Shown here: positions 1 through 7,370 of the stretch, in pieces | How positions within the stretch are numbered: position 1 is the first letter of the stretch | Layout of the letters: every line of letters begins with the position of its first letter | Assembly: GCA_026706395.1 (NCBI GenBank) | Contig: JAPOYU010000089.1 | Coordinates: 1-15,609 of the forward strand | DNA from: Chloroflexota bacterium | GTDB lineage: Bacteria > Chloroflexota > Anaerolineae > Aggregatilineales > Phototrophicaceae | DNA length: 15,609 bases | Direction of reading: 5' to 3' | Translations under genes and position numbers: made by a program | Notes under the pieces: model-generated | What the model was told of the DNA's origin: nothing | Database searches by the model: none | What the model saw: only the letters and a program-made list of their open reading frames with translations

Positions 1-3000
1 GGCGGCGAAGTCATCATTGTGTATGGCGCGGATAATACGCTGGTTGGCAGCGGCAGAACCGACGACGACGGCATTGTAAGAGTGGATATCCCCTATACCC
101 GCGATCTCTATTCGCCTTTCGTCGCGGTTTTATCGACGGCGGATCATTTTGGGGTGGGCTATACAAATTGGTCGCATGGCACCGAACCCTGGAATTTCGG
201 CTACCGTTTCTCGTGGTCGCCGCGGGCTTATCAGACGTATCTCTATACCGATCGTCCCGTTTACCGCACGGGGCAGCCGGTCTACTTCCGAGGCATCGTG
301 CGCAGCAAGGATGATGTCGTATACATGCCCGCGCCACATGAAACGGCGCCGGTGACAATTCGAGACGCTCAGGGCGAGATTGTGTTTCAGCGGGAACTGC
401 CGCTGAGCGACTTTGGCAGTTTCAGCGGCAGTTTCGACATCGCGGCGGAGGCCTCGCTTGGCGCGTATATCCTGGAAGTGAGCTTGCCGCAGGAGGAAGA
501 ATTCATTCAGGAAGGCGGCGCAATTGATTTCCTTGTCGCTGAATATCGCCTACCGGAATACCAAGTGACGCTTTCAACCGAGCGGCCGGAGATCGTCCAA
601 GGCGGTTCAGCAGAATTTACGCTGGAAGGGAGGTATTTCTTCGGTGGGCCCGTATCGAATGCGGCGGCCAATTATTTCGTTTATTCTTCGCCCTTTAGTT
701 TCAACTATACTGGCGACGGCAGCTATGATTTTGCCGACCACAATGTGTATGAGGCTGGCGGGGGCGGCAGCGATTACGGACGGGTGATCAGCGAAGGAGG
801 CTTGTCCACCGATGAGGGCGGAATCGGCAGTTTTACGCTTGTCGGCGACATGCCGGGCGAGCCGCGCAGCCAACAGTGGCGGGTTGAAGCGTCGATTCGC
901 GATGAAGCGGGGCAAACGATATATGACCGGGCGAACCTGATCGTGCATCAAGCTTCGCTTTACGTGGGGGCGCGGGCGGAGAGCATAGTCAGCCTTGCTG
1001 GGGAAGACAGCCGGATCAATCTCATCGCGGTCGATTGGGATAGTCGGCCAATCGCGAACCAGCGTATTGATATCGAGGTGGTTGAACGCCGCTGGATAAG
1101 CCTGCAAGAACAAGACCCGGATACGGGCGCGATCGCCTGGACTTGGGATGTCGAAGAAATACCGGTGACCAGCGGGAGTGTTACCACCGCAGACGACGGC
1201 AAGGCGGGCTTTGTCTATGTGCCGCCGAACGGAGGCATCTTCAAGGTCTTTGTCACCGCGCGCGATGCGGCCGGCAACTTGGCGCGCGCCGCCACCTACG
1301 CCTGGGTATCCAGCGCGGACTATGTGAGTTGGCGGCAGGAAAACAGCAATTCCGTCAGCATCGTGCCGGAATCGACCAATTACAGCGTCGGCGAGCGGGC
1401 GAAGATCTTGATCGCGTCGCCGTTTCAAGGGCGGACGGAGGCGCTGATCAGCCTTGAACGCGGCGATGTGCTTAGCGCCGAGCGCATCAGCCTGAGCAGC
1501 AATTCACATATTTATGAGTTCGAGGTTCTGCCGCAGCACGCGCCCAATGTCTTCGTGAATGTATTTCTCGTTAAACCGGTCGACGAGGATCATGAGACGG
1601 CGTCCTGGCGCGTTGGCATGACGCAGCTGCTGGTTGATATCGAACAGAAGGCGCTGAATATCGAAATCAGCGCCGATAAGAACATCGCCGCGCCGCAAGA
1701 TGATGTCCAATACCATCTGCGCGTGACCGATTACCGCGGCGAGCCAGTCGTCGCTGAAGTCGGGATAGGCGTGAGCGATCTGGCGGCTCTATCGGTGGCC
1801 GAGCGCAACAGCGAAAGGCTGCTGGAATCCTTTTATGGACCGCAGGAGCTTAGCGTTCGAACCTCCAGTTCACTGGTGGTGAACGCCGATGCCTTCACCG
1901 CCAGGCTGTCTGAGCAGAAGGGCGGGGGCGGCGGCATTTTCGAAGCCGGCATTGTTGATTTGCGCGGGGAGTTTATCGACACCGCCTATTGGAACCCCAG
2001 CGTGGTCACCGATGCGCATGGCGAAGCGACCGTGGCTGTGCGGCTGCCGGACAATCTGACGACTTGGCGCTTGGACGCGCGCGCCTTGACCGAAGGGCGG
2101 GATGGGCGACTGTTGGTTGGCGAGAGGACCATCGACCTGCGAAGTACTCGGCCGCTGCTCATACGGCCCGTAACGCCGCGCTTCTTTGTCGTCGGCGATC
2201 ATGCGCAATTGGCGGCGGTGGTCAACAACAACACCGGGGGGGACGTTGCCGCGAGGGTCTCGCTTGAGAAACTCGCCGGGCTGGACGTATCGGCTTCGGA
2301 GGGCTTGATCCAACATGTGATGATACCGGCCGGCGGACGTCAGCGAGTGACCTGGAACGTGGCGGTTGCCGATGTGGATAAAGTCGCGCCGATCTTCGTC
2401 GTGCGCAGCGCGGACGGACAGTATGCGGACGCCAGCATTTCGCCGGTCAGCCTGGATGACGACGGTACGCTGCCGGTTTACCGCTACGATGTGCGGGAGA
2501 CGGACGGGACGGCCGGCGCGCTCTTGCAAGCTGGGACGCGCTCGGAAGCCGTATTGCTGCCGCGCGCTTTCGAATTCGGCGAGGGGAAGCTCAGAATCCA
2601 CCTCGACAAGTCGCTGGCCGGCGTGACCAACGAGAGTTTGACCTACCTGGAAATGGAAACGCTGCAATTCAGCGAATGCAACTCCGCCGTCGTCAGCCGC
2701 TTTTTGCCGAATATCGTCTCGTATCGCGCCCTTAAGGAACTTGGTCTGTCGCGGCCTGAGCTTGAGAGCAAGTTGGATGCGCTGGTATCGGAAGGGTTGC
2801 AGATTTTGTACGCCCGTCAGCTAACGAATGGCGGCTGGAGTTGGTGCGCCTATCCCGAGGCGGATGTTATGACGACAGCGTACGCGCTGATCGGGTTGGC
2901 GGAGGCGGAGCGCCAAGGCTATCCGGCAGACGCCAATGTCATCCGGCGGGCGCAGCGATTCCTGCGGCGGCAATTCATCAGGCCGGCGCTTGAAGTCGAG

Positions 3001-4143
3001 CAGTGGCAATTGAACCGGCAGGCATTCATTCTGTACGCGCTGGCCAAGTCGGGCGCGGCTGATATCGCCCGCAGCACAACGTTGTATGAGCATCATGAGC
3101 GTCTGAACCTGGACGCGATCGCCTTTTTGGCACAGACGCTGCATCGCATAAACCCAGCGGATCACACGCGGCTGGATACGCTGACACAGGTCATGTTCAA
3201 TCGGGCGGTCACGCGGGCAAGCGGCATCTTCTTTGAAGAGACCTATGACGACCGCTGGAATTGGTCGACAGATATCCGCTCGACGGCGCTGGCGCTGAAT
3301 GCCCTGCTGAGGATTCGGCCGGAGAGCGAGCTGCTGCCGAACATCGTCCGGCATCTGGTCTCCGCGCGCCAGGGACGCGGTTATTGGGGATCGCCGCAAG
3401 AAAACACCTGGTCGATCATCGCCTTGACCAACTGGATGCTGTTCAGCGGGGAACTCAACCCCGAGTACATCTACAGCGTCGCTTTGAACGGGGATGAACT
3501 GCTGCGGGACGCGGCGCTGCCCGATAATGCGCTGGCGGCCGACAGGATAAGCGTTGACTTGGCTGACCTGAACAAGCAAGACAGCAACATCCTCGAATTC
3601 CAGCGCGGTGAGGGCGATGGTGCGCTATATTATACCGCTCGCCTTGATGTGGATGTTCCCGTCGACCAGGTCGAAGCCATCAGCAATGGCATCGAAATAT
3701 CGCGATCTTACACCTTGCTGGGGGAGGAATCGCGCGCGGAAGTGACCGGCGCCTCCATCGGCGACGCGGTCCAAGTACGATTGCGGATTAGCGTGCCGAA
3801 TACCACCCGCTATGTGGTGATCGAAGACTTCTTCCCAGCCGGCGCCGAAGCGGTGAATCCCGATCTGGCGATCAGTTCGCAATTGGGCGTGATTCCGGGC
3901 GGGGAAGTCATCGACCCGCGCGAGCAAGGCTGGGGCTGGTGGTTCTTCGATCACATCGAATTCCATGACGAACGAGCCGTCATTTACGCCAGTGTGCTGC
4001 CGCCCGGCATCTATGAATATGTCTACACGATCCGCCCGTCCATCGCGGGCGAGTTCAATGTGATTCCGCCGGTCGCGCAGGCGCGTTACATCCCGGAAGT
4101 CTATGGGCGCGGCGACGGGACGCGGTTTGCCATCGCCGAGTAG
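1..4143 (+). CDS. Alpha-2-macroglobulin family protein, 5'-truncated by the window
   Basis: The frame is open from base 1 to the TAG at 4141-4143 (1380 codons), so the GTG at 19 is only an internal codon. Any signal peptide or lipobox lies outside the window. In codons from base 1: an A2M_N-type macroglobulin domain is near 80-185 (TDRPVYRTGQPVYFRG), with further beta domains to about 450. A bait-region-like domain spans about 454-600. A Gly-rich linker near 640-645 precedes the central A2M domain at about 658-750 (DTAYWNPSVVTDAHGEATV). An alpha/alpha-toroid thioester domain lies near 867-1150 (NGGWSWCAYPEADVMTTAYA). A C-terminal macroglobulin domain ends the protein. Known relatives are exported or membrane-anchored protease traps. 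Here the CxEQ thioester motif reads CNSA, so covalent trapping by the usual chemistry is unlikely. The visible part is already about the length of many whole bacterial homologues. It converges with the dioxygenase gene, 7 bases away. Confidence 0.93.
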   Translation, partial: GGEVIIVYGADNTLVGSGRTDDDGIVRVDIPYTRDLYSPFVAVLSTADHFGVGYTNWSHGTEPWNFGYRFSWSPRAYQTYLYTDRPVYRTGQPVYFRGIVRSKDDVVYMPAPHETAPVTIRDAQGEIVFQRELPLSDFGSFSGSFDIAAEASLGAYILEVSLPQEEEFIQEGGAIDFLVAEYRLPEYQVTLSTERPEIVQGGSAEFTLEGRYFFGGPVSNAAANYFVYSSPFSFNYTGDGSYDFADHNVYEAGGGGSDYGRVISEGGLSTDEGGIGSFTLVGDMPGEPRSQQWRVEASIRDEAGQTIYDRANLIVHQASLYVGARAESIVSLAGEDSRINLIAVDWDSRPIANQRIDIEVVERRWISLQEQDPDTGAIAWTWDVEEIPVTSGSVTTADDGKAGFVYVPPNGGIFKVFVTARDAAGNLARAATYAWVSSADYVSWRQENSNSVSIVPESTNYSVGERAKILIASPFQGRTEALISLERGDVLSAERISLSSNSHIYEFEVLPQHAPNVFVNVFLVKPVDEDHETASWRVGMTQLLVDIEQKALNIEISADKNIAAPQDDVQYHLRVTDYRGEPVVAEVGIGVSDLAALSVAERNSERLLESFYGPQELSVRTSSSLVVNADAFTARLSEQKGGGGGIFEAGIVDLRGEFIDTAYWNPSVVTDAHGEATVAVRLPDNLTTWRLDARALTEGRDGRLLVGERTIDLRSTRPLLIRPVTPRFFVVGDHAQLAAVVNNNTGGDVAARVSLEKLAGLDVSASEGLIQHVMIPAGGRQRVTWNVAVADVDKVAPIFVVRSADGQYADASISPVSLDDDGTLPVYRYDVRETDGTAGALLQAGTRSEAVLLPRAFEFGEGKLRIHLDKSLAGVTNESLTYLEMETLQFSECNSAVVSRFLPNIVSYRALKELGLSRPELESKLDALVSEGLQILYARQLTNGGWSWCAYPEADVMTTAYALIGLAEAERQGYPADANVIRRAQRFLRRQFIRPALEVEQWQLNRQAFILYALAKSGAADIARSTTLYEHHERLNLDAIAFLAQTLHRINPADHTRLDTLTQVMFNRAVTRASGIFFEETYDDRWNWSTDIRSTALALNALLRIRPESELLPNIVRHLVSARQGRGYWGSPQENTWSIIALTNWMLFSGELNPEYIYSVALNGDELLRDAALPDNALAADRISVDLADLNKQDSNILEFQRGEGDGALYYTARLDVDVPVDQVEAISNGIEISRSYTLLGEESRAEVTGASIGDAVQVRLRISVPNTTRYVVIEDFFPAGAEAVNPDLAISSQLGVIPGGEVIDPREQGWGWWFFDHIEFHDERAVIYASVLPPGIYEYVYTIRPSIAGEFNVIPPVAQARYIPEVYGRGDGTRFAIAE
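2677..2688 (+). other. Degenerate thioester motif (CNSA in place of CxEQ)
   Basis: Codons 893-896 of the open frame read Cys-Asn-Ser-Ala, followed by VVSRFLPN. In thioester-containing macroglobulins this position is Cys-x-Glu-Gln followed by a similar xxSRxLP stretch, and the thioester joins the Cys to the Gln. Here the Cys is present but the Gln is Ala and the Glu is Ser. The flanks are otherwise well conserved, so the alignment is not in doubt. The segment just before the Cys (TYLEMETLQFSEC) also seems a few residues longer than the usual YLE..PYEC form. Loss of the bond is inferred from the missing Gln. Confidence 0.8.
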
Positions 4144-4150
4144 TCGAACT

Positions 4151-4963
4151 CTATGCTGGATTGACCATCGTGACTGCGGGCGCGTCCTCGTCAACGAAGA
4201 TGCCGCAGGGGCCGCCTAACTCGCTCGCCTGCATTTCAACTTCGATGCCTTCAAAGCTCAGCAGCGGGTGATAAAACTCGTTGACCTTCTCCGCCTCGCC
4301 AACGACGTAGTGGGCAATGAGCGCGCGCCGGAAGCGGGTCGCGCTGGAATTGGGGTAGCTGCCGTGGATGACCTGCCCGTTGAAGAAGACGACATCGCCG
4401 GCCTTCATGATAACCGGCTCGGCTTCACAGCCGGGCGGGAGCGGCACCGTTGCGGCGCTGAAGCTCTGTGATAAATCGGCCTCGATCGGACATAGCATGG
4501 GCAAGTCATGCGTCCGCGGCGCGATCTGCAAGCAGCCATTCTCCTCATCGCAATCATCGACCGCCATCCAGGCGGCCAGGCAGGTCCCTGGATGGACTCT
4601 CAGCGGCTTCTGATCTTGGTGCAACGCTTGTCCGCGGGCGGTCGGCGGCTTGAAGTAGAACATGGTCTGGGCGGCGTAGGGCTCGGCGCCGAGCAGCGCA
4701 GTGGTCCAATGGCGCAAGCGCTCATCCAGCAGCCAATCGAGCGAGAACTGATCGAAGCGATGCGGATGGATGATGCGTGGGTATTTCTGGAGCGGGTCGT
4801 CATCGCCCAACAGGAAGGGATCATCGCCGGCGAAACCATGCCCGGCGGCGTTCAGCGCCATGTAGTGGCTGCGAATGAAGTCGATCTCCGCCGACGAAAA
4901 GAGCGAAGGGACGACGACAAATCCGTCTTCTTTGTACCGTTTGATTAGTGCTTTGTTTTCCAT
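4151..4963 (-). CDS. Phytanoyl-CoA dioxygenase (PhyH) family Fe(II)/2-oxoglutarate oxygenase
   Basis: A 270-residue cytoplasmic protein, of usual length for the family, with ATG at 4963 and TAG at 4151. It opens with YKEDGFVVVPSLFSSAEID, the typical PhyH N-terminus. The iron ligands are visible: H115 and D117 in ALHQDQ, and H200 in GQVIHGSYPN. Arg210 or Arg212/213 in TRFRRALIAHY is the likely 2-oxoglutarate carboxylate binder. ENGCLQIAPRTH and KAGDVVFFNGQ are family hallmarks. It should couple 2-oxoglutarate decarboxylation to hydroxylation of an unknown small substrate; the family is too broad to name one. It begins 13 bases after the femX2 stop and has only a weak ribosome site (GGA), which suggests cotranscription and perhaps translational coupling. 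A role in modifying a wall or lipid component alongside the Fem enzymes is a guess from context. There is no room for a terminator before the convergent gene. Confidence 0.92.
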   Translation of the reverse strand: MENKALIKRYKEDGFVVVPSLFSSAEIDFIRSHYMALNAAGHGFAGDDPFLLGDDDPLQKYPRIIHPHRFDQFSLDWLLDERLRHWTTALLGAEPYAAQTMFYFKPPTARGQALHQDQKPLRVHPGTCLAAWMAVDDCDEENGCLQIAPRTHDLPMLCPIEADLSQSFSAATVPLPPGCEAEPVIMKAGDVVFFNGQVIHGSYPNSSATRFRRALIAHYVVGEAEKVNEFYHPLLSFEGIEVEMQASELGGPCGIFVDEDAPAVTMVNPA

Positions 4964-4976
4964 CAGTTGTCCGTTA

Positions 4977-6041
4977 TCACATCAAGTTGAGCAAACGCGG
5001 CGCGAGCTTAGCATAAGTATGATACAGCCAGGGCTGTGGCGCAAAATCCCAAGCGCCGATATGCCTGACAAGCTGGCCGCGGAAACCGCGCTTGAACTGG
5101 TAGACGCCCCACATTCTGTCGCTTTCGTCAAACACGTCTGGCGCGCCCCACATATCGTATATCTCGCAGCCTTGCGCTTTCGCCCACTTGATCGCCTCCC
5201 ACTGCAAGGCGTAATTGGGCATGCGCTGTCGTTCTTCGTTCGACGATGCGCCGTAAAAATACCAGCACTTGCGCCCGAAATAAAACAGGATGACATGGGC
5301 GATGGCTTTGCCCTGGTAATCGGCGATAAAGGCATGGGCGAGCCCGGCGGTCATGAACTCAGTCCAGGCACGCTGGTAATATTCGAGCGGACGAATCAGG
5401 AATTTATCGCGCTCGCCGGTGAAGCGATACAGTTGATAGAGGGTGGGCAGGTCGGCGACGGTCGCCGGGCGGATCTCAACGCCTTTCTTTTCCGCCACTC
5501 GAATCTTGCGGCGCGTATTGACGCTCATCGCCGCCAGGATCTCGTCCTCGCTGCGGCCCAGATCGATTGTCAGTGTGTTGCGGAACTGCACCTGCGATTC
5601 GGAAAAGCGCCAGCCTCTCGCCTTTAGCAGGTCGATGACCTGCCGTCCGCGCGCATCTTGCCGGTCGTCCTCGCTGCCGGGCAATCCTGTCGCCGCAATG
5701 ACATCGGGGTCGATCTTCAGCCAAATGACGCCGAAGCGTTTGGCTCGCCGCTGCAATGTCTCCAAGACTTCGCGGGCCAGGTCGGTGTCACTGTAGTCCA
5801 GCGCTGGACCCTTGCTGACAACCATCACTTTCAGCGGACCCATCGCGCGCGTCGCCAGGCTCGCCATCGCTACGACAGTCCCATCACGTTCGAATGCCAG
5901 GCGTTCTATATTCCAGCCGCCGGTCGCGCGTTTGAATTCGCCCCATTCCCAAGTCTGCAACACGTGGGCGTATGGCAGGCTTCGCAGCGCGTCGTTCCAG
6001 CGTTCACATTGGTCTATCGAGGAAATCGTGAGGATATTCAG
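4977..6041 (-). CDS. FemAB/FemX family peptidoglycan-bridge aminoacyltransferase, second copy, probable CTG start
   Basis: A GNAT-fold Fem transferase; relatives add amino acids from aminoacyl-tRNA to the lipid II stem peptide to build the peptidoglycan interpeptide bridge in the cytoplasm. The first ATG/GTG/TTG start is GTG at 5963, giving 328 residues. The frame stays open upstream, and the extra 26 codons read as Fem sequence (ERWNDALRSLPYAH before VLQTWEWGEFK), matching the start of the neighbouring paralogue. I therefore place the start at CTG 6041-6039, giving 354 residues beginning (M)NILTISSIDQ. That CTG overlaps the femX1 stop as CTGA, with GGAAGG a few bases upstream. Family motifs in long-form numbering are NTRRKIR at 175-181, WYFYGASSNE at 260-269, then LQWEAIKWAKAQGC, YDMWGAPD and GVYQFKRGF. 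The amino acid it adds cannot be read from sequence; Gly, Ala and Ser are precedents. Confidence 0.9.
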   Translation of the reverse strand: MNILTISSIDQCERWNDALRSLPYAHVLQTWEWGEFKRATGGWNIERLAFERDGTVVAMASLATRAMGPLKVMVVSKGPALDYSDTDLAREVLETLQRRAKRFGVIWLKIDPDVIAATGLPGSEDDRQDARGRQVIDLLKARGWRFSESQVQFRNTLTIDLGRSEDEILAAMSVNTRRKIRVAEKKGVEIRPATVADLPTLYQLYRFTGERDKFLIRPLEYYQRAWTEFMTAGLAHAFIADYQGKAIAHVILFYFGRKCWYFYGASSNEERQRMPNYALQWEAIKWAKAQGCEIYDMWGAPDVFDESDRMWGVYQFKRGFRGQLVRHIGAWDFAPQPWLYHTYAKLAPRLLNLM

Positions 6042-6053
6042 CGTCCTTCCCTA
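6038..6053 (-). promoter_or_regulatory. Ribosome-binding site and CTGA stop/start overlap for femX2
   Basis: Read on the minus strand, this stretch is TAGGGAAGGACGCTGA. The GGAAGG (6050-6045) is a Shine-Dalgarno-like site within the last codons of femX1. The CTG (6041-6039) shares two bases with the femX1 TGA stop (6040-6038), giving the four-base overlap usually seen as ATGA or GTGA. An in-frame TAG at 6053-6051 limits how far upstream femX2 can extend. The spacing from GGAAGG to CTG is short (3 bases). ATC at 6035-6033 would be a less likely alternative with better spacing. Confidence 0.55.
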
Positions 6054-7114
6054 TGCAAACGATTCAGCTTGAGGGCGGTGCGATATGCCGTGTATACGAG
6101 GGGATTCCAGGCCAGATCCCAGGCGCCCAGGGAGCGTCTGACCAGGCCGCCCCAGCCCCGCTTGAAGCCGTATACGCCCCAGAGGCCGTCTTTACGTCCT
6201 CGGAACTTGGCTTCCAAGGTCGTCTCGTCATAGTCGGGCACACCCCAGAAATCATAGCTGCGGCAGCCGCGTCGCTTGGCCCACTGTATCGCCTCCCATT
6301 GGATGCCATAGGTGGCGTAGAGATTGCCCTTCGCTCGCGATGATGCGCCATACAGATACCAGGCCGCGTCACCGACCGCGAAGACCATGATCGCCGCCAG
6401 CAAATCGCCGTCGTGCTCCGCCAGAAGCAGCGCTCCGTGTTCCGGCATAAAGAGCTCGTATACCGCCTCGAAATAAGAGGCGTTGTGCACGCCAAAGGCA
6501 TTGCGCGCGCCGGTCTCCAACATGAGCCGGTTGAATGCGGTCAAGTCAGCGCGCTCGCCTTCCTTATATATGATGCCGCCGGCCAGGCTCTTGCGTGTCT
6601 TTCGGCGTGTGCCCTGGTTCATTCGGCTCAATATCATGTCATCATCGGGTTCGATATCTACGATGATCGTGCTTAACGGCTGGATCGTCTGCGGACTCAG
6701 CTGAAAGCCCATGGACTCCAGGTCGGGCGGCACGCTGTCAGTAAAGTGGCCTGGTTCGAGCTTGAGAAAGGCGGCGCCGGTCTCCTGCCGGATCGCTTGC
6801 CATAGCGGCGCGAACAGTCTCGGATCCGACGCGTAGCCGCCCATCGGCACGTAGGCCATTTTGCCCGCCATGAAGGGCAGGCCTTTAAGCAGGACCATGG
6901 CGCCGGCAAGAATCTCGTCCTTGTCGGTCAAAGCGACTATCTGCGCCTCCCAGCCGAATCGCTTCTTTAACATGCCCCAGGGAGACAACTGCAAGATGTG
7001 GGCGCGGGGTTGAGCGCGGACAAACTCATCCCAGGCTGCGAAGCTGCGGCTGGTTGATTCGTCAGTAATGGCTGTTGCCGTGCTTATTTTCATGCGGTCG
7101 TCTTCAGTTGGCAT
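6038..7114 (-). CDS. FemAB/FemX family peptidoglycan-bridge aminoacyltransferase, first copy
   Basis: A 358-residue paralogue of the next gene and first in the minus-strand operon. Visible Fem family segments are AAWDEFVRAQPRAHILQLSPWG (27-48, given here as two parts: AAWDEFVRAQ and PRAHILQLSPWG), NQGTRRKTRKS (166-176), WYLYGASSRAKGN (252-264), IQWEAIQWAKRRGC (271-284), YDFWGVPDYD (287-296) and GVYGFKRGWGG (313-323). The expected role is transfer of an amino acid from tRNA to lipid II or to the partial bridge. Two adjacent, diverged copies suggest each adds a different residue, as FemA and FemB do; that is inference. The chosen start is ATG 7114, which sits exactly where transcription from the extended -10 at 7121-7129 would begin. 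An alternative is ATG at 7093-7091 (MKIST), which aligns better with the N-terminus of the second copy. Neither has a clear Shine-Dalgarno site. The gene ends by overlapping femX2. Confidence 0.92.
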   Translation of the reverse strand: MPTEDDRMKISTATAITDESTSRSFAAWDEFVRAQPRAHILQLSPWGMLKKRFGWEAQIVALTDKDEILAGAMVLLKGLPFMAGKMAYVPMGGYASDPRLFAPLWQAIRQETGAAFLKLEPGHFTDSVPPDLESMGFQLSPQTIQPLSTIIVDIEPDDDMILSRMNQGTRRKTRKSLAGGIIYKEGERADLTAFNRLMLETGARNAFGVHNASYFEAVYELFMPEHGALLLAEHDGDLLAAIMVFAVGDAAWYLYGASSRAKGNLYATYGIQWEAIQWAKRRGCRSYDFWGVPDYDETTLEAKFRGRKDGLWGVYGFKRGWGGLVRRSLGAWDLAWNPLVYTAYRTALKLNRLHREGR

Positions 7115-7120
7115 GCTGAC

Positions 7121-7129
7121 ATTGTACCA
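7121..7129 (-). promoter_or_regulatory. Extended -10 promoter placed for a leaderless femX1 transcript
   Basis: On the minus strand the sequence reads TGGTACAAT, an extended -10 (TGn plus a TATAAT-like hexamer). Six bases (GTCAGC) separate it from the ATG at 7114-7112, so the expected +1 falls on the A of the start codon. No good -35 hexamer lies at the usual distance, which fits an extended -10 promoter. The absence of a ribosome-binding site before the ATG supports a leaderless mRNA. The call is from sequence pattern only. Confidence 0.5.
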
Positions 7130-7240
7130 GTTTGAAGACCTGTTGCCTTTCCAACGCGTCTTGACTCATCAATGCAGGGGCGGCATTTCAACGGCGCAAG
7201 ATTGTCCGCGTCAATTGCAAAAGCCGAGTCCAAAAGTCCG

Positions 7241-7269
7241 TTGCATATCAAAAACGCTACTGCTATACT
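7241..7269 (+). promoter_or_regulatory. Sigma70-type promoter of the nuo operon
   Basis: TTGCAT at 7241-7246 and TATACT at 7264-7269 are separated by 17 bases. Each is close to the TTGACA and TATAAT consensus, and the spacing is ideal. The predicted transcript starts near 7276, giving a leader of about 95 bases before nuoA. No other plus-strand promoter of this quality is apparent before nuoA, and the short gaps within the operon suggest it drives the whole nuo set. Confidence 0.65.
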
Positions 7270-7275
7270 TATCGC

Positions 7276-7297
7276 GTTTGTGATAAATGGCGCAAAC
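7276..7297 (+). promoter_or_regulatory. Possible 5'-terminal stem-loop or operator dyad
   Basis: GTTTGTG (7276-7282) and CGCAAAC (7291-7297) are complementary over seven pairs, counting one G-U wobble, around an eight-base A/T-rich loop. The left arm begins at the predicted transcription start. It could be an mRNA-stabilising 5' hairpin or a repressor site over +1. The arms are short, so chance is possible. Confidence 0.3.
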
Positions 7298-7358
7298 TCA
7301 CCGGGAATGGCATGGCTTTTGGGCTCGCCGATCGTGGATATTGTATAGCGGTTTCTAG
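7287..7358 (+). CDS. Possible 23-codon upstream reading frame in the nuo leader
   Basis: The frame starts at ATG 7287 (MAQTHREWHGFW...) and stops at TAG 7356-7358. The stop overlaps the AGGAAG ribosome site of nuoA. It has three Trp in 23 residues. No Shine-Dalgarno site precedes it, and its ATG lies in the loop of the possible hairpin. It could act as a leader peptide coupled to nuoA, but it may equally be a chance frame. No family is recognised. Confidence 0.15.
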   Translation: MAQTHREWHGFWARRSWILYSGF

Positions 7359-7370
7359 GAAGCGGCTCCG

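Larger units (their letters stand above)
7115..7370. other. Divergent intergenic region between femX1 and nuoA
   Basis: This 256-base gap is the only sizeable non-coding stretch in the window. It carries the femX1 -10 element at its left end and the nuo promoter at 7241-7269. A dyad lies at 7276-7297, and the nuoA ribosome site AGGAAG at 7357-7362. The middle part (about 7130-7240) is locally richer in A+T than the genes. I see no convincing operator, RNA gene or repeat there. Confidence 0.7.

Noticed and set aside
607..1428. Long minus-strand open frame inside the macroglobulin gene
   Set aside because: It lies antisense to clearly conserved coding sequence, has no recognisable domain, and is Arg/Pro-rich, as expected of a shadow frame in G+C-rich DNA.
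1870..2667. Second long minus-strand frame inside the macroglobulin gene
   Set aside because: It opposes the conserved central A2M domain, resembles no family, and lacks a ribosome site.
4105..4125. RGD tripeptide near the macroglobulin C-terminus as an integrin-type motif
   Set aside because: The usual bacterial ending is a PEVxGR-like motif, so the tripeptide looks like a chance variant at that site.
4118..4187. Inverted repeat GGACGCG / CGCGTCC around the convergent stop codons as a terminator
   Set aside because: The arms are only 7 bases, are separated by a loop of about 57 bases and have no T tract. In G+C-rich coding sequence this is expected by chance.
7351..7370. A second nuo promoter using TTGTAT near 7340
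   Set aside because: The matching -35 (TTGGGC) is poor, and the start would fall on or next to the nuoA ribosome site; the 7241-7269 promoter is much better.
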